Assembly (NCBI RefSeq): GCF_014170335.1
Contig: NZ_LZZS01000036.1
Coordinates: 124,001 to 188,000 of the forward strand
DNA: 64,000 bases
DNA from: Achromobacter sp. UMC46
GTDB lineage: Bacteria; Pseudomonadota; Gammaproteobacteria; Burkholderiales; Burkholderiaceae_B
Direction of reading: 5' to 3'
This document shows, in pieces, positions 51,401-60,698 of this stretch. Made by a program: the position numbers and the translations under genes. The number at the start of each line of letters is the position of its first letter. Position 1 is the first letter of the stretch. The notes beneath the pieces are model-generated. The model worked only from the letters and a program-made list of their open reading frames with translations, searched no databases and was not told where the DNA came from.

Positions 51401-51566
51401 TGTAACCCATCTTGTATGTTTTTATAGCACTTACCGATCTCACGTCGGAGGTGCTGGGGACCGGGACGCACCCATCCATCAGCCGTCACTAGCGGACTGA
51501 CGTTGGTAGATATCCCACCCCGCCCAAATACGTCGATTAAGAATCTAGCGGCCGTGACCGCCGATT

Positions 51567-51848
51567 GATCGCAAGACGAGGCTGCGCCTGTCCAGCGATC
51601 GGCATAAGCACGTGGGATCGCAAGCTCAGGTCCAGCACGCGTTGGATGCCTTGGCGCAGTTGGCAGATGCTCTTGAGCGCGAAATGCTGGATCAGATCGC
51701 TGCCGAACCCGCCTTGGCCGACGACTTCAACTTAATCACCAGCATTACCGGTGTGGGGAAGCTGACTGGGGCCGCTCTGGTGACGGCCTTCACCCGCATC
51801 CCGTTCGCCTCTTCGGACGCAGTGGTGGCCTACGCGGGGCTAGATCCC
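51567..51848 (+). pseudogene. IS110-family transposase fragment
   Basis: The frame reads RHKHVGSQAQVQHALDAL ... LITSITGVGKLTGAALVTAF ... SDAVVAYAGLDP, the C-terminal helix-hairpin region of IS110-type transposases (Transposase_20). It stops right after AGLDP and has no N-terminal DEDD domain. Ends of the insertion sequence were not found. Confidence 0.75.
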
Positions 51849-51932
51849 AGTAGCCTCCATTGCAACGGCAATGCAAGTTGATGCGACTCCACTCATGGCC
51901 AAGAGAGTCCCACAGCCAAATCCGAACTTAAC

Positions 51933-51946
51933 TTGACGAGGATCAA
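51933..51946 (+). promoter_or_regulatory. FNR-type box upstream of the chemoreceptor
   Basis: TTGACGAGGATCAA matches the FNR/ANR consensus TTGAT-N4-ATCAA with one mismatch. The flanking sequence, including GTCGATACGATGC 30-40 bases downstream, is shared with the promoter of the fnr-like gene. Confidence 0.65.
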
Positions 51947-52068
51947 GATTGCCCGTCCGATCCGCTCGGGCGGTCGATACGATGCGGCGTGGGAACTTTA
52001 GATTTCCTGGCGTCAACCAGTCGAATCGATTCGGATGCGCCTTTCTCCGCATGCAAACACCGAATCGT

Positions 52069-53676
52069 ATGAAGAACCCATTAATCACAATCAAAGCTAG
52101 GCTTGCGACCGGATTCGCGCTGATATTCGTTCTATTGGCTACCGTAGGCACCTTCGGCTACGTTGGGATCTCGACTCTCGCAACGCGTATTCACAATACC
52201 TACCAAACAAATACCTTGCCGATCCTCGATGTCGGATCGGTACGTTCGTCAACGCTACGCATCCGGCTCATGCTCTGGCGCGCGCAAGCGGAGAGAAAGT
52301 CCGAGGCCACCGATCAACTGATAGCCGAAATCGAGAAGCTCCGGGAGTCATTGCAGCAGGCGTGGGCCCATTACTACCCCGCGGGAATCTCATCACCGTC
52401 AGAACGTGAACTGGCGGAAAAAATCTCTGCCCGCCTTGGCAACTTCAAGGAAGAATCAGACCGCGTGATTGCATATCTCAAAGAAGGCGATTATGAAAAT
52501 GCAACCCGGCAGCAGTCCGACCAGCTGGCTCCTCAAGCCGATGCGCTCAGCGATCTCCTTGACGCAAACGTCAGGGATAACGCAAACCAGGCCGATATCG
52601 ACGATAAAGAGAGCATTGCGCTTGCCCGACGCATCGTCCTGATCTCACTCGGCCTGACCCTTGGCGGCGGCGTCGTTGCGCTCCTGGTGTGTGTCTTGCT
52701 CATCCGTGCCGTCATCAGACCGCTATCTGCTGCCGTCAAAGCCAGCACGCGGATCTCCGAAGGAAAGCTCGGCGAACCGATCAACGTCGAATTTCGCGAC
52801 GAATTCGGTCAGCTATTGTCGGCACTGAACCGAATGGACCAGGTCCTGGCCAACGCCGTACGCGGAATTCGAGAGTCGAGCGAGTCCGTAATGGTTGCAT
52901 CGAGCCAAATCGCCAGCGGCAATCTCGACCTGTCCGCACGGACTGAACAACAAGCCGCCTCGCTCGAGCAGACCGCTGCAACCATGGCACAGATTACCGA
53001 AACCGTGAAACAAAACGCCGACAACGCCAGTGAGGCAAATGCCCTTGCCCAAAGCGTGTCTGAACTTTCCAAGGTCAACAATCAGGCAATGGATGCCATG
53101 GTGGGTACCATGGGCAGCATTTCCGGAAGCTCCCGAAAAATCTCAGACATCACAAGCCTGATAGAAGGCATTGCGTTTCAGACAAATATTCTTGCGCTCA
53201 ATGCAGCCGTCGAAGCAGCCAGGGCGGGTGAACAAGGATTGGGCTTCGCGGTGGTGGCCAGAGAGGTGCGCTCTCTGGCTCAACGCTCCTCGGCAGCGGC
53301 TAAGGAAATCAAGGATCTTATCGGCGAATCCTCAAGATTCGTGCAAGAGGGCTCTCGGCAAGCCTCAGAGGTAAGCACAGCCATGCAGGACATGACGCGG
53401 GCCATCACCAAGGTCTCGGGAATTGTCAGTGAAATTGCAGTGGCATCGGATGAGCAGAGGCGAGGCGTGGAGGAGATTCACGTGGCGATCAGTCAAATCG
53501 ATTCGGTCACCCAACAGAACGCAGCCTTGGTTGAAGAAGCCGCTGCGGCAGCCCAGTCATTGGAAGAACAGGCAAAACGGATGAAGATCGAGGTGATGTT
53601 CTTTCAGATGCGCGACGAAACGTCCTCAGTGGGCATACCGTCTTCACCGAAGATCGGCCCGGCCACACCCTGCTGA
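52069..53676 (+). CDS. Methyl-accepting chemotaxis protein (Tar-like layout)
   Basis: The 535-residue receptor has a first membrane helix (ATGFALIFVLLATVGTFGYVGI), a four-helix periplasmic sensor domain, a second membrane helix (LISLGLTLGGGVVALLVCVLL), HAMP, and the signalling hairpin with EGIAFQTNILALNAAVEAARAGEQG. ATG 52069 (MKNPLITIK) begins right at the first helix; longer in-frame starts are less likely. The C-terminus lacks a pentapeptide tether for CheR. The FNR-type box suggests expression at low oxygen. Confidence 0.93.
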   Translation: MKNPLITIKARLATGFALIFVLLATVGTFGYVGISTLATRIHNTYQTNTLPILDVGSVRSSTLRIRLMLWRAQAERKSEATDQLIAEIEKLRESLQQAWAHYYPAGISSPSERELAEKISARLGNFKEESDRVIAYLKEGDYENATRQQSDQLAPQADALSDLLDANVRDNANQADIDDKESIALARRIVLISLGLTLGGGVVALLVCVLLIRAVIRPLSAAVKASTRISEGKLGEPINVEFRDEFGQLLSALNRMDQVLANAVRGIRESSESVMVASSQIASGNLDLSARTEQQAASLEQTAATMAQITETVKQNADNASEANALAQSVSELSKVNNQAMDAMVGTMGSISGSSRKISDITSLIEGIAFQTNILALNAAVEAARAGEQGLGFAVVAREVRSLAQRSSAAAKEIKDLIGESSRFVQEGSRQASEVSTAMQDMTRAITKVSGIVSEIAVASDEQRRGVEEIHVAISQIDSVTQQNAALVEEAAAAAQSLEEQAKRMKIEVMFFQMRDETSSVGIPSSPKIGPATPC

Positions 53677-53726
53677 CTGCCGCGGTTGTACTCAAATCCG
53701 AATTGGTGGGCCCGTTCCCACACCAC

Positions 53727-54878
53727 ATGCCAAGCCATTTGAATGATCTGATGCAGGACACACAGCCCGGGCTCCATCGAGTCGCGAAATTGCTGCAGGC
53801 CGGTTCGCTCCAGATGCACTACCAGCCAATATTCGATTTCAAAACGGGCAATGTCACACAAGTGGAGGCCCTTGCCAGGCTGATTGAAGGCACCCGCGTC
53901 CTGCCACCCAGCGATTTTTTGCCGTATTTCGGACGGGAGGAACTCTTTGAGCTTTTCGCTAGAGGATTGGAACTGGCAGTCTCCCAACGGGATGTTTGGC
54001 TCCACAACGGCATCCCGCTTAGGCTATCGGTGAATATGCCGTCTTTTGCGTTCTGCGACGACCGCTACTATGCGGTGACTCGTGACACGCTATCCAGGCA
54101 TCGCTGCCCGCCTCGTGCGTTGACGCTGGAGGTTCTCGAACACTGGGACGTTTGCGCGGAAATCACGATCTCCAACAATCTGCGCAAGTTCAAGGAACTC
54201 GGCGTGTTGTTGGCGGAAGATGATCTCGGGGCTGGTCACAGCGGCCTGCAACGTCTGCGCGAACTCCCCTTCGACTCGTTCAAGATCGATAGGAGCATCA
54301 TCTGCATGGCCGACAGCGACCACGCCAACGCCTTGCACTTCGTCCACCAATTGACAAGACTAGGTCACCTGCTCGGAAAGACGGTCGTAGTGGAAGGGGT
54401 GGAGAGCAGCGACTTGATAGAAGCGATCCGAATTCTTGGCGCCGACGCCGTGCAGGGATATGCCATTGCGCGGCCGATGCCGGCGGAGCAGTTGACTGCC
54501 TGGATTAGAGGCGGATACACGAATCCGGCTAGTCGCCCACAAACCATTTTGACCAAGTTGGCAAGACTGCTGATTCTCGAGGAACGTCTGAGCTTGATGT
54601 CGGAGCCTCACGCAGGCAAGCCGTCCGCGGGCGGTGGAGCACAGAGCTTCGCCGCGATATTCTCTTCAAGAACGCAATGCCAGAAAGGTCCGTCCTGTTT
54701 GGAAGACCACCTCGCGAGCTTCCGCGCCGGCATCAACGCAATTTTCTCGGAGAATCATGCCTATGTTCGGGAGATCGATGTTCTGGTGAGTGCCATATCC
54801 CGCCATGGCCTTATGAGCAACCACTATCGGCAAGCGCGTAAAGATCTCACTGCGGCCGCAATGCTCATTGAGCATTAG
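53727..54878 (+). CDS. EAL-domain cyclic-di-GMP phosphodiesterase-like protein
   Basis: The EAL domain (about residues 20-270) has VEALARL, a LTLEVLEHW metal site, AEDDLGAGHSGLQRL in place of the usual DDFGTGYSS, FKIDRSII and VVVEGVES. The key acidic residues appear kept, so activity is possible. A C-terminal extension of about 100 residues (SCLEDHLASFRAGINAIFSENH) is unrecognised. Starts at 53703 (TTG) and 53751 (ATG) are alternatives. It follows the chemoreceptor by 50 bases and may link oxygen sensing to c-di-GMP. Confidence 0.82.
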   Translation: MPSHLNDLMQDTQPGLHRVAKLLQAGSLQMHYQPIFDFKTGNVTQVEALARLIEGTRVLPPSDFLPYFGREELFELFARGLELAVSQRDVWLHNGIPLRLSVNMPSFAFCDDRYYAVTRDTLSRHRCPPRALTLEVLEHWDVCAEITISNNLRKFKELGVLLAEDDLGAGHSGLQRLRELPFDSFKIDRSIICMADSDHANALHFVHQLTRLGHLLGKTVVVEGVESSDLIEAIRILGADAVQGYAIARPMPAEQLTAWIRGGYTNPASRPQTILTKLARLLILEERLSLMSEPHAGKPSAGGGAQSFAAIFSSRTQCQKGPSCLEDHLASFRAGINAIFSENHAYVREIDVLVSAISRHGLMSNHYRQARKDLTAAAMLIEH

Positions 54879-54890
54879 GAGGGCGCGGCG

Positions 54891-55625
54891 TTAACCCTCA
54901 GCGGAGGTCTTCGCTCTGGACGCGCAGGCGCGAGAAGATCCCAATAACAAGTCCTCGAGCGCACGTCTGTCGAGGATCCTGACATTTCTGGTCCGGATAG
55001 AGATGAACCCGGCGCGGGACAACCGAGAGAGCGTCCGACTGACCGTTTCCACTGTCAAGCCAAGGTAGCTGCCGATATCTTCCCTTGTCATGCGCAGCAA
55101 AAACTCGGATGCCGAGAACCCGCGTGCCGCGAGGCGCCCCGAGATATCAAGCAGAAATCCCGCAATGCGTTCCTCGGCATTCATGACGCCCAATGTCGCC
55201 AGCATGTTCCGGTCGCGCCACGTGGCATCGCTCAGGGACTGGAGCAGCCGGTCATTCAACACCGAGAGTTCTCCCGCCAGGGCGCGGAGCTTGTCGGATG
55301 GAATGACACAAAGATTGGTGTCTTCCAGCGCAATGGCCGCTGAGTGGCGCTTGATGTCCGTCAGGTTTTCCAAGCCGACGATTTCTCCCGGGAAGTAAAA
55401 TCGGACGACTTGGCTGCGCCTGTTCTCGGTCGTCACCGTGGTCTTGATCGTGCCCCCCCGGACTGCGTGGACGGCGGTCACGTGGTCACCCGGCAAGTAC
55501 AGGGGGTCGCCTTTGAAGAGGCGAACTCGTTTCCTGACCAAGGGCAGGAGTTTCTCTACGTCGGAAGGACGCATGCCTGATGGCAAGCAGAAGCGCTTCA
55601 TGGAACATTGCGTGCAGTTGGGCAT
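54891..55625 (-). CDS. fnr: FNR-family oxygen-responsive regulator
   Basis: The 244-residue Crp/Fnr protein has the FNR iron-sulphur pattern Cys4-x2-Cys7-x5-Cys13 (NCTQCSMKRFC) and a fourth cysteine at 106, so it should bind an oxygen-labile 4Fe-4S cluster. The cyclic-nucleotide-like domain and the helix-turn-helix TREDIGSYLGLTVETVSRTLSRLSRAG follow, with the E-SR residues that read TTGAT half-sites. It converges with the EAL gene and has an FNR-type box in its own upstream region. Confidence 0.92.
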   Translation of the reverse strand: MPNCTQCSMKRFCLPSGMRPSDVEKLLPLVRKRVRLFKGDPLYLPGDHVTAVHAVRGGTIKTTVTTENRRSQVVRFYFPGEIVGLENLTDIKRHSAAIALEDTNLCVIPSDKLRALAGELSVLNDRLLQSLSDATWRDRNMLATLGVMNAEERIAGFLLDISGRLAARGFSASEFLLRMTREDIGSYLGLTVETVSRTLSRLSRAGFISIRTRNVRILDRRALEDLLLGSSRACASRAKTSAEG

Positions 55626-55891
55626 GGCTTAAAAAGTATTGTTCGGCGCGCTGGTTGCTCAGAAAAGCGCCGATCGATGAAACTGCCATGAAATTCGCGA
55701 ATGCCCCTTGTTTGGGGGGCATCGAGCAACAACTTGTTTGCATGGGACGCCGCCAGAGTCGCCGGGCCGGTAGTGCTGCGACCAAGTTCTGCGGAAATGA
55801 TCTATTCGGATGTCGTATGAATTTATGCCTGTAACAAAAAAATTCATTCGAAGCATCGTATCGACTGCCGGGGCGCACCGGGTCGGCAATG

Positions 55892-55905
55892 TTGATCCGA
55901 GTCAA
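55892..55905 (-). promoter_or_regulatory. FNR-type box upstream of the fnr-like gene
   Basis: Read leftwards, TTGACTCGGATCAA matches the FNR consensus with one mismatch. The 60 bases around it align with the chemoreceptor promoter at 51930-51990, including GTCGATACGATGC. It lies about 270 bases before the start codon. The rest of the 812-base gap 55626-56437 contains no gene I can support. Confidence 0.62.
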
Positions 55906-56220
55906 CTTTGAAGCAGATTCGAGTCGTTCGCCGGCATTGCCAACGCCGAAATGCGACGGCCGATGAATCGACGGCAGGACCGGCAGTTTCAGTCGTGCAT
56001 CATGGCTACCGCCCCGCGGCCTTCTGTTTGACGAGCGCCCAGTGCTCGGAGGCCAGATACTCACCCTAGGTCATCCCTACCAAGTTCTGTCCTCTTCTTC
56101 CCCAGGTGTCCGCGTATATCTCGTCTAGGTCGTGCCGCTCTTCATCGTGACTGTCACCGTCATGACCGAGGCGAGAAGGAAACTCGCCAGTAATTCGCGT
56201 GCAATGCTCCGACGCGCTTC

Positions 56221-56447
56221 CCTCCGCGCCTGCTGGCGCTGCGCGCTATCGCTTGCCAGCGGCCTGCGGCCGGATTTGAGCCCTACGGGCTTGCGGCGCT
56301 CGCCGCGCCTGCGCCCTCTGGCTATCTCACGCAAGCCTGGCGCCCTGGTAGTCGCCGCGCCCCAGAAACGCCGACTGTATCACTGCGTTCGTCGCTCCAA
56401 GGGGTTCGCTTCGCCAGGTACTCACCCGGTCCTTGCGCTATGCGCAA
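56221..56447. repeat. 230-bp non-coding direct repeat, copy 2
   Basis: Same orientation as 10061-10294, about 46 kb away, with high identity over most of its length and the same CAAGG...CCTTG palindrome. Its right end meets the integrase C-terminal relic. Recombination between the two copies would remove the whole transfer region. Confidence 0.75.
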
Positions 56448-56548
56448 TTCGCCTTTCCCCGCTGGTTGGATTCGCCGTCGATCCCCTTGGAATAGACGCG
56501 GAAGAACCTCTGCGCGTTCTTGTGGCCCATCTGGCGCACATGCGGTAG
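56438..56548 (-). pseudogene. C-terminal fragment of a tyrosine integrase
   Basis: The leftward frame reads VRQMGHKNAQRFFRVYSKGI, then DGESNQRGK and a stop: the end of a tyrosine recombinase, with the conserved GHK and the catalytic tyrosine in RVYS. Nothing of the rest of the domain is present. The RQMGHKN piece is also found at 49915-49935. The siderophore genes begin directly after it, so it marks the right edge of element-derived DNA. Confidence 0.72.
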
Positions 56549-56585
56549 GGCGGGGCGCCGCCCCGTCCTCGTTCCCCGGCTGCGT

Positions 56586-57410
56586 TCAGCCCCGGCCGCT
56601 GCGCCTGGGCACGATCATCGGGCTGCCGGTTTCCGGATCGGGCAGCACTCGGCAATCCAGATCAAACACCTGTTGCATCGCGGCTTCGGTCACCACTTGG
56701 CGCACCTCGCCCTGCGCGGCGATGCGGCCGGACCGCATCATCACCACGCGATCGGCATAGCGGAACGCCAGGTTCAGGTCGTGCAGCACCACCACCAGCG
56801 TGCGGCCGGCCCGGTGCAGGCGCGCACACAATTCCAGCAGGTCGATCTGGTGGCGGATATCCAGGAAGGTCGTGGGTTCGTCCAGCAGCATGATGCCGGC
56901 GTCCTGCGCCAATACCAACGCCAGCCAGGCCCGTTGGCGCTGGCCGCCCGACAGGGTGTGCACGGGTTGTTCGGCCAGGTCCGCCAGGTCGGTGTCGGCC
57001 AGCGCGGCATCGACCGCCGCGGCATCCGCAGGTGACCATTGCCGCAGCAGCGTTTGATGCGGGTAGCGACCGCGCGCCACCAGGTCGCGCACGCTGATCA
57101 TTTCGGGGGCTACCGGGTTTTGCGGCAGATAGGCCAGGCGCCGAGCCACCACCTTGCGGCGCAGCGTCGCCAGGTTGGCACCGTCCAGCCAGGCCTGGCC
57201 CCGGGTGGGCGCCAGCGCGCCGCCCAGTACCCGCAACAAGGTCGACTTGCCGCAGCCATTGGGTCCCACCACCGCCGTGAAGGCACCCGGTTGGACGGCC
57301 AGCGACAGCCCTTGCAGCACGGCGGTATCGCCATACGACAGGTCCACATCTTGTAGTTGCAGCGCGGATGGGCCGGGGGAAGCATCGTTCACGTTGAAGC
57401 CTTGCGCCAT
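56586..57410 (-). CDS. Iron-siderophore ABC transporter ATPase (FecE/FhuC family)
   Basis: The 274-residue ATPase has Walker A VVGPNGCGKSTLLRVLGG, Q-loop YLPQNP, signature LSGGQRQRAWLALVLAQ, Walker B IMLLDEPTTFLDI and the H-loop LHDLNLAFRYADR. FecE/FhuC-type proteins share the DLVARGRYPHQ stretch. It overlaps the preceding permease gene by 22 bases and ends the operon. Confidence 0.94.
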   Translation of the reverse strand: MAQGFNVNDASPGPSALQLQDVDLSYGDTAVLQGLSLAVQPGAFTAVVGPNGCGKSTLLRVLGGALAPTRGQAWLDGANLATLRRKVVARRLAYLPQNPVAPEMISVRDLVARGRYPHQTLLRQWSPADAAAVDAALADTDLADLAEQPVHTLSGGQRQRAWLALVLAQDAGIMLLDEPTTFLDIRHQIDLLELCARLHRAGRTLVVVLHDLNLAFRYADRVVMMRSGRIAAQGEVRQVVTEAAMQQVFDLDCRVLPDPETGSPMIVPRRSGRG

Positions 57411-58447
57411 TCAAGCACCAGCAGGAAAGCCAGGTAGATTCCGCCGATGCCGGCGGTCAGGACGCCCACGGGCAGGCCGCTGGGGCCGGCGGCGCGGGTC
57501 AGGAGGTCGGCCGCGGCCAGCAGCACCGCGCCTGTCAGGGCGGCCAGCAGCGGCTGCGGGCCGCTGGCGCGTACACAGCGGCGCGTGATCTGCGGTGCGG
57601 CCAGGGCGATGAAAGCGATGGGGCCGGCCACCGTCACGGCCGCCGCGGCGGCCAGCACGGCCACCAGCGTCGCAGCAAGACGGCTGCGCGCAGGCGATGC
57701 ACCCAACGCCTGGGCCAGGTCATCGCCCATTTCCAACAGGCGCAGCCGGGCGCAGAGGGCCAGGCCCAGCGGCAGCAGCAGGGCGCAGGCCAGGCTGATT
57801 AATGCCACGTCGCTCCAGGTCTTGCCGGCCAGGTTGCCGTTCAGCCACATGGCCGCCAGATAGGCCTGTTCGCGCCGAAGGTTGGACAGCCCGAATTGCA
57901 CGAACGCAAAGGCGATGGCGCCCACCGCGATGCCGGCAATGACCATGCGATGCGGCGCGGCAAAGCCAGCACCGGACCCGAACCAGACGCCGGCGGTAGC
58001 CAGCAGGGCGCCTGTGGCAGCGCCCCAAGCCACCGGCATCAGGTCGGGCCAGACCATGGCGACCGCCACCGCGCCCGCGGACGCGCCGGCGGTCAGGCCG
58101 ATGACGTCGGGGCTGCCCAGCGGATTGCGGGTGATGCTTTGGAACAGCGCGCCCGACAGGCCTAGTGCGGTCCCGGCGCCTAGTGCCGACAAGGCGCGCG
58201 GCAAGCGCACGGTATGCACCAGCCACTGATCCACAGCGCTGCCGCCGCCCCAAAGGGTTTGCCACAGCGTGTGCCAGGGCAGGGTCGGGTCGCCCGTGCG
58301 CAACGTGGCGGCAAGCAGGGCGGCAGCCATCACGAACAGGATTGCGCCATAGGCCTGCGCGCGCGGCGCCAGCGGCCAGGCTAGCCAGCGGCCCGCGCGC
58401 AGCATCGGCTGGGAGGGATGCACGGACGAATGCGCCGGCTGTGTCAT
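57389..58447 (-). CDS. Iron-siderophore ABC permease (FecCD family), second subunit
   Basis: The 352-residue protein has about nine membrane helices and the FecCD hallmarks ALSGALFQSITRNPLGSPDVIGLTAGA, LGASPARSRLAATL and GPIAFIALAAPQITRRCV. ATG 58447 overlaps the stop of the first permease (ATGA). It forms a heterodimer with the upstream permease. Confidence 0.93.
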   Translation of the reverse strand: MTQPAHSSVHPSQPMLRAGRWLAWPLAPRAQAYGAILFVMAAALLAATLRTGDPTLPWHTLWQTLWGGGSAVDQWLVHTVRLPRALSALGAGTALGLSGALFQSITRNPLGSPDVIGLTAGASAGAVAVAMVWPDLMPVAWGAATGALLATAGVWFGSGAGFAAPHRMVIAGIAVGAIAFAFVQFGLSNLRREQAYLAAMWLNGNLAGKTWSDVALISLACALLLPLGLALCARLRLLEMGDDLAQALGASPARSRLAATLVAVLAAAAAVTVAGPIAFIALAAPQITRRCVRASGPQPLLAALTGAVLLAAADLLTRAAGPSGLPVGVLTAGIGGIYLAFLLVLEWRKAST

Positions 58448-59535
58448 GCAAGACTCCGGCCACGGCTGCGCAGCGCCGCCAGCAGGAACGGCGCACCGAT
58501 GAAGGCCGCCACCACGCCCGTCAACAGCTCGGCCGGGGCCCGCAGCAGCCGCGCCAGAATGTCCGCCACCAGCATCAGCAGCGGGCCCAGCACCACGCAA
58601 TAGGCCAGCAGCCAGCGCATGTCCGGGCCGGCGTAGCGGCGCGCAATGTGCGGCACGGCCAGGCCGACGAACGCAATCGGGCCGGCCGCGGCCGTGGCCG
58701 CGGCGGCCAAGATGGCCACGCACAGCAGTCCCAGCAAGCGATACAGTCCGGCGCGCAAGCCCAACGCCTGCGCCAGCGCCTGGCCCAGGGCCAGCAGATT
58801 GAGCGGCCGGGCCAAGGCCGCCGCCAGCAGCAGGCCGACGCCGATATAGGGCGCGGCGCGTAGCGCGGCGTCCAGGCTTTGGCCGGCCAGGGACCCCACG
58901 GCCCAGAAGCGGTAGGCATCGAAGATATCGCTGCGCAGCAGCGCCACGGCCTGCACGTAGGCGAACAGCACGGCGTTGACCGCAGCGCCGGCCAGGATCA
59001 GCCGCACCGGTTGCAGGCCGCGGGCGCCAGCACCGATCAGGTAGACCGCCGCCGCGGCGGCCAGCGCGCCGGGCAGAGCGGCCCAGAAAGGATGGGCAGG
59101 CAGGCCGCCTGCCATCAACGCCACCGTCACGATGGAGGCCGCCGCGCCCGCGTTCACCCCCAACAGGCCCGGCTCGGCCAGCGGATTGCGGGTCAGCGCC
59201 TGGATCAGCGCGCCGGCCACGGCGAGCGCCGCGCCGGTCAGCAAGGCCAGCAAGGTGCGTGGAATGCGCGAGGCCACCACCAGCGCGGCATGGCTGTCGT
59301 CGGGCCGCACCAGGGCCTGCCACACGGCGCCGGCCGACAGCCCGCGCGACCCCAGCCACAAGCTGGCCAACGCGGCGGCGGCCAGCCCCATACAGACGGC
59401 GAGCAATACCGGCGCGCGCAGGCGCGTGGCGCGTGGTGGCGTCTCCGGCGGCACGGAAGGCGGCGTGCTGCCCAGCGAGGCGGGCAGCGCAGGCCGCGGC
59501 GCCGCAACGGAAATGGGCCGCGGAACCCGCGTCAT
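58444..59535 (-). CDS. Iron-siderophore ABC permease (FecCD family), first subunit
   Basis: The 363-residue protein has a proline-rich N-terminal tail followed by FecCD features: AVAGALIQALTRNPLAEPGLLGVNAGAA, ALGLRAGLYRLLGLL and GPIAFVGLAVPHIARRY. ATG 59535 overlaps the binding-protein stop (ATGA), so the subunits are made together. Confidence 0.93.
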   Translation of the reverse strand: MTRVPRPISVAAPRPALPASLGSTPPSVPPETPPRATRLRAPVLLAVCMGLAAAALASLWLGSRGLSAGAVWQALVRPDDSHAALVVASRIPRTLLALLTGAALAVAGALIQALTRNPLAEPGLLGVNAGAAASIVTVALMAGGLPAHPFWAALPGALAAAAAVYLIGAGARGLQPVRLILAGAAVNAVLFAYVQAVALLRSDIFDAYRFWAVGSLAGQSLDAALRAAPYIGVGLLLAAALARPLNLLALGQALAQALGLRAGLYRLLGLLCVAILAAAATAAAGPIAFVGLAVPHIARRYAGPDMRWLLAYCVVLGPLLMLVADILARLLRAPAELLTGVVAAFIGAPFLLAALRSRGRSLA

Positions 59536-60698
59536 TGGCCGGCCCCGCCAGTCTGCGCCCGCTGCGCCGCCTGCGCCAACTGGGGCGCCAGCCGGTCCAG
59601 CATCCAGGCCACCGCCAGCGGCGTGCCGGACGACGATGCCATGACCAGCGCCGGATTGCTCAACGCCACATAGGCGCCGCGGCGCACCGCGGGAATCGAG
59701 GCATATAGCGGCAGGGCGGCGGTGCGGTCGCGCTCTTCGGGGGTGTAGAACCACGACACCAGGATATCGGCGTCGTCCAGCGCGTCGGCATGCTCGAAGC
59801 CCAGGTAATGCGCAAAGTGGCCCGCGCTGGCCCGCAGGCCGCGCACGGACGGCGCCAGGGTCATCCCCATCGCGCTCAGCGTGTCCACGCGGGGGTCGCC
59901 GGCCACATAGGCGGCGAAATTGCCCGAGCCCAGGTCGGCTCGCACGTAGGCAAAGGTCTTGCCGGCCAGCTCGGGATACTGGCGGGCCGCCTGTGCCAAG
60001 GCGTCGTGAATGCGGGCCTTGAGTGCATCCGCTTCGGCGCGCTTGCCCAGCGCGGCGGCGATCAGGTCGATCTGCTTGTCCACCGGCGTCAGGAAGGGCT
60101 GGTCGGGGTAGGCCACCACAGGCACCAGCCGCGACAGCTGCGCGTAGGCCTCGCGGTTGACGCCCGAGAACGGCGCCAGCACCACGTCGGGCCGCAGCGC
60201 GATGATCTTTTCGACATCCAGTTCGGGATAGACCGTGATGCGTTCGGGCAGGGGCTGCCCCTGGGCCTGGATGGCCGCGCGCACCCAGGGCCAATAATGG
60301 TCGGCATCGCCGCCCCAGTCGGCCCGGCTGGTGCCCACGGGCACCACGCCCAGCGCCAGCGCCAGGTCGTCGGCGCCTAGCCCCAGCGTGACCACGCGGC
60401 GCGGCGGCGCGGCAATCACGGACTGGCCCAGGGCGCTGTCGATCGTGACGGGAAAGCCGGTCGCGGAGGCCGCGGACGAAACCGATCCCGCGTTCGGCGC
60501 AGGGGCGTTGGAAGCCGCTTCGGACGCGGTGCCCGAGGATGCGCCTGAAGAGGAAGCCGGCGCGGACGGCGCCCGATCGCATCCCGCCAGTCCCAGCACC
60601 AACGCCGCGGCAATAGCCGCGGCGCCCCGGCACCACGGCGCCGTATTCACCAGATTCAAACGCATCGTGCCGCTTTGCCCCTTGGCGTGTACATGCAT
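59532..60698 (-). CDS. Siderophore-binding periplasmic lipoprotein (FecB/FepB family)
   Basis: The protein has a lipobox (LGLAGC), a serine/alanine-rich linker, and a type III binding-protein fold with RVVTLGLGADDLALALGVVPVGTSRADWGG, IIALRPDVVLAPFSGV and late VMASSSGTPLAVAWML. ATG 60698 overlaps the receptor stop (ATGA) and is chosen for coupling; ATG 60665 would give a tidier signal peptide with the lipobox at residue 29. It delivers the iron complex to the permeases. Confidence 0.9.
   Translation of the reverse strand: MHVHAKGQSGTMRLNLVNTAPWCRGAAAIAAALVLGLAGCDRAPSAPASSSGASSGTASEAASNAPAPNAGSVSSAASATGFPVTIDSALGQSVIAAPPRRVVTLGLGADDLALALGVVPVGTSRADWGGDADHYWPWVRAAIQAQGQPLPERITVYPELDVEKIIALRPDVVLAPFSGVNREAYAQLSRLVPVVAYPDQPFLTPVDKQIDLIAAALGKRAEADALKARIHDALAQAARQYPELAGKTFAYVRADLGSGNFAAYVAGDPRVDTLSAMGMTLAPSVRGLRASAGHFAHYLGFEHADALDDADILVSWFYTPEERDRTAALPLYASIPAVRRGAYVALSNPALVMASSSGTPLAVAWMLDRLAPQLAQAAQRAQTGGAGQ

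Noticed and set aside
56546..56566. Terminator of the siderophore operon at a GGGGCG/CGCCCC-type palindrome
   Set aside because: The hairpin has no T-run in either direction and lies in generally GC-rich DNA, so support is too weak.
58444..60636. A 730-residue protein covering the first permease and part of the binding-protein gene
   Set aside because: Only the part after ATG 59535 matches FecCD permeases; upstream it is the wrong frame of the lipoprotein gene.
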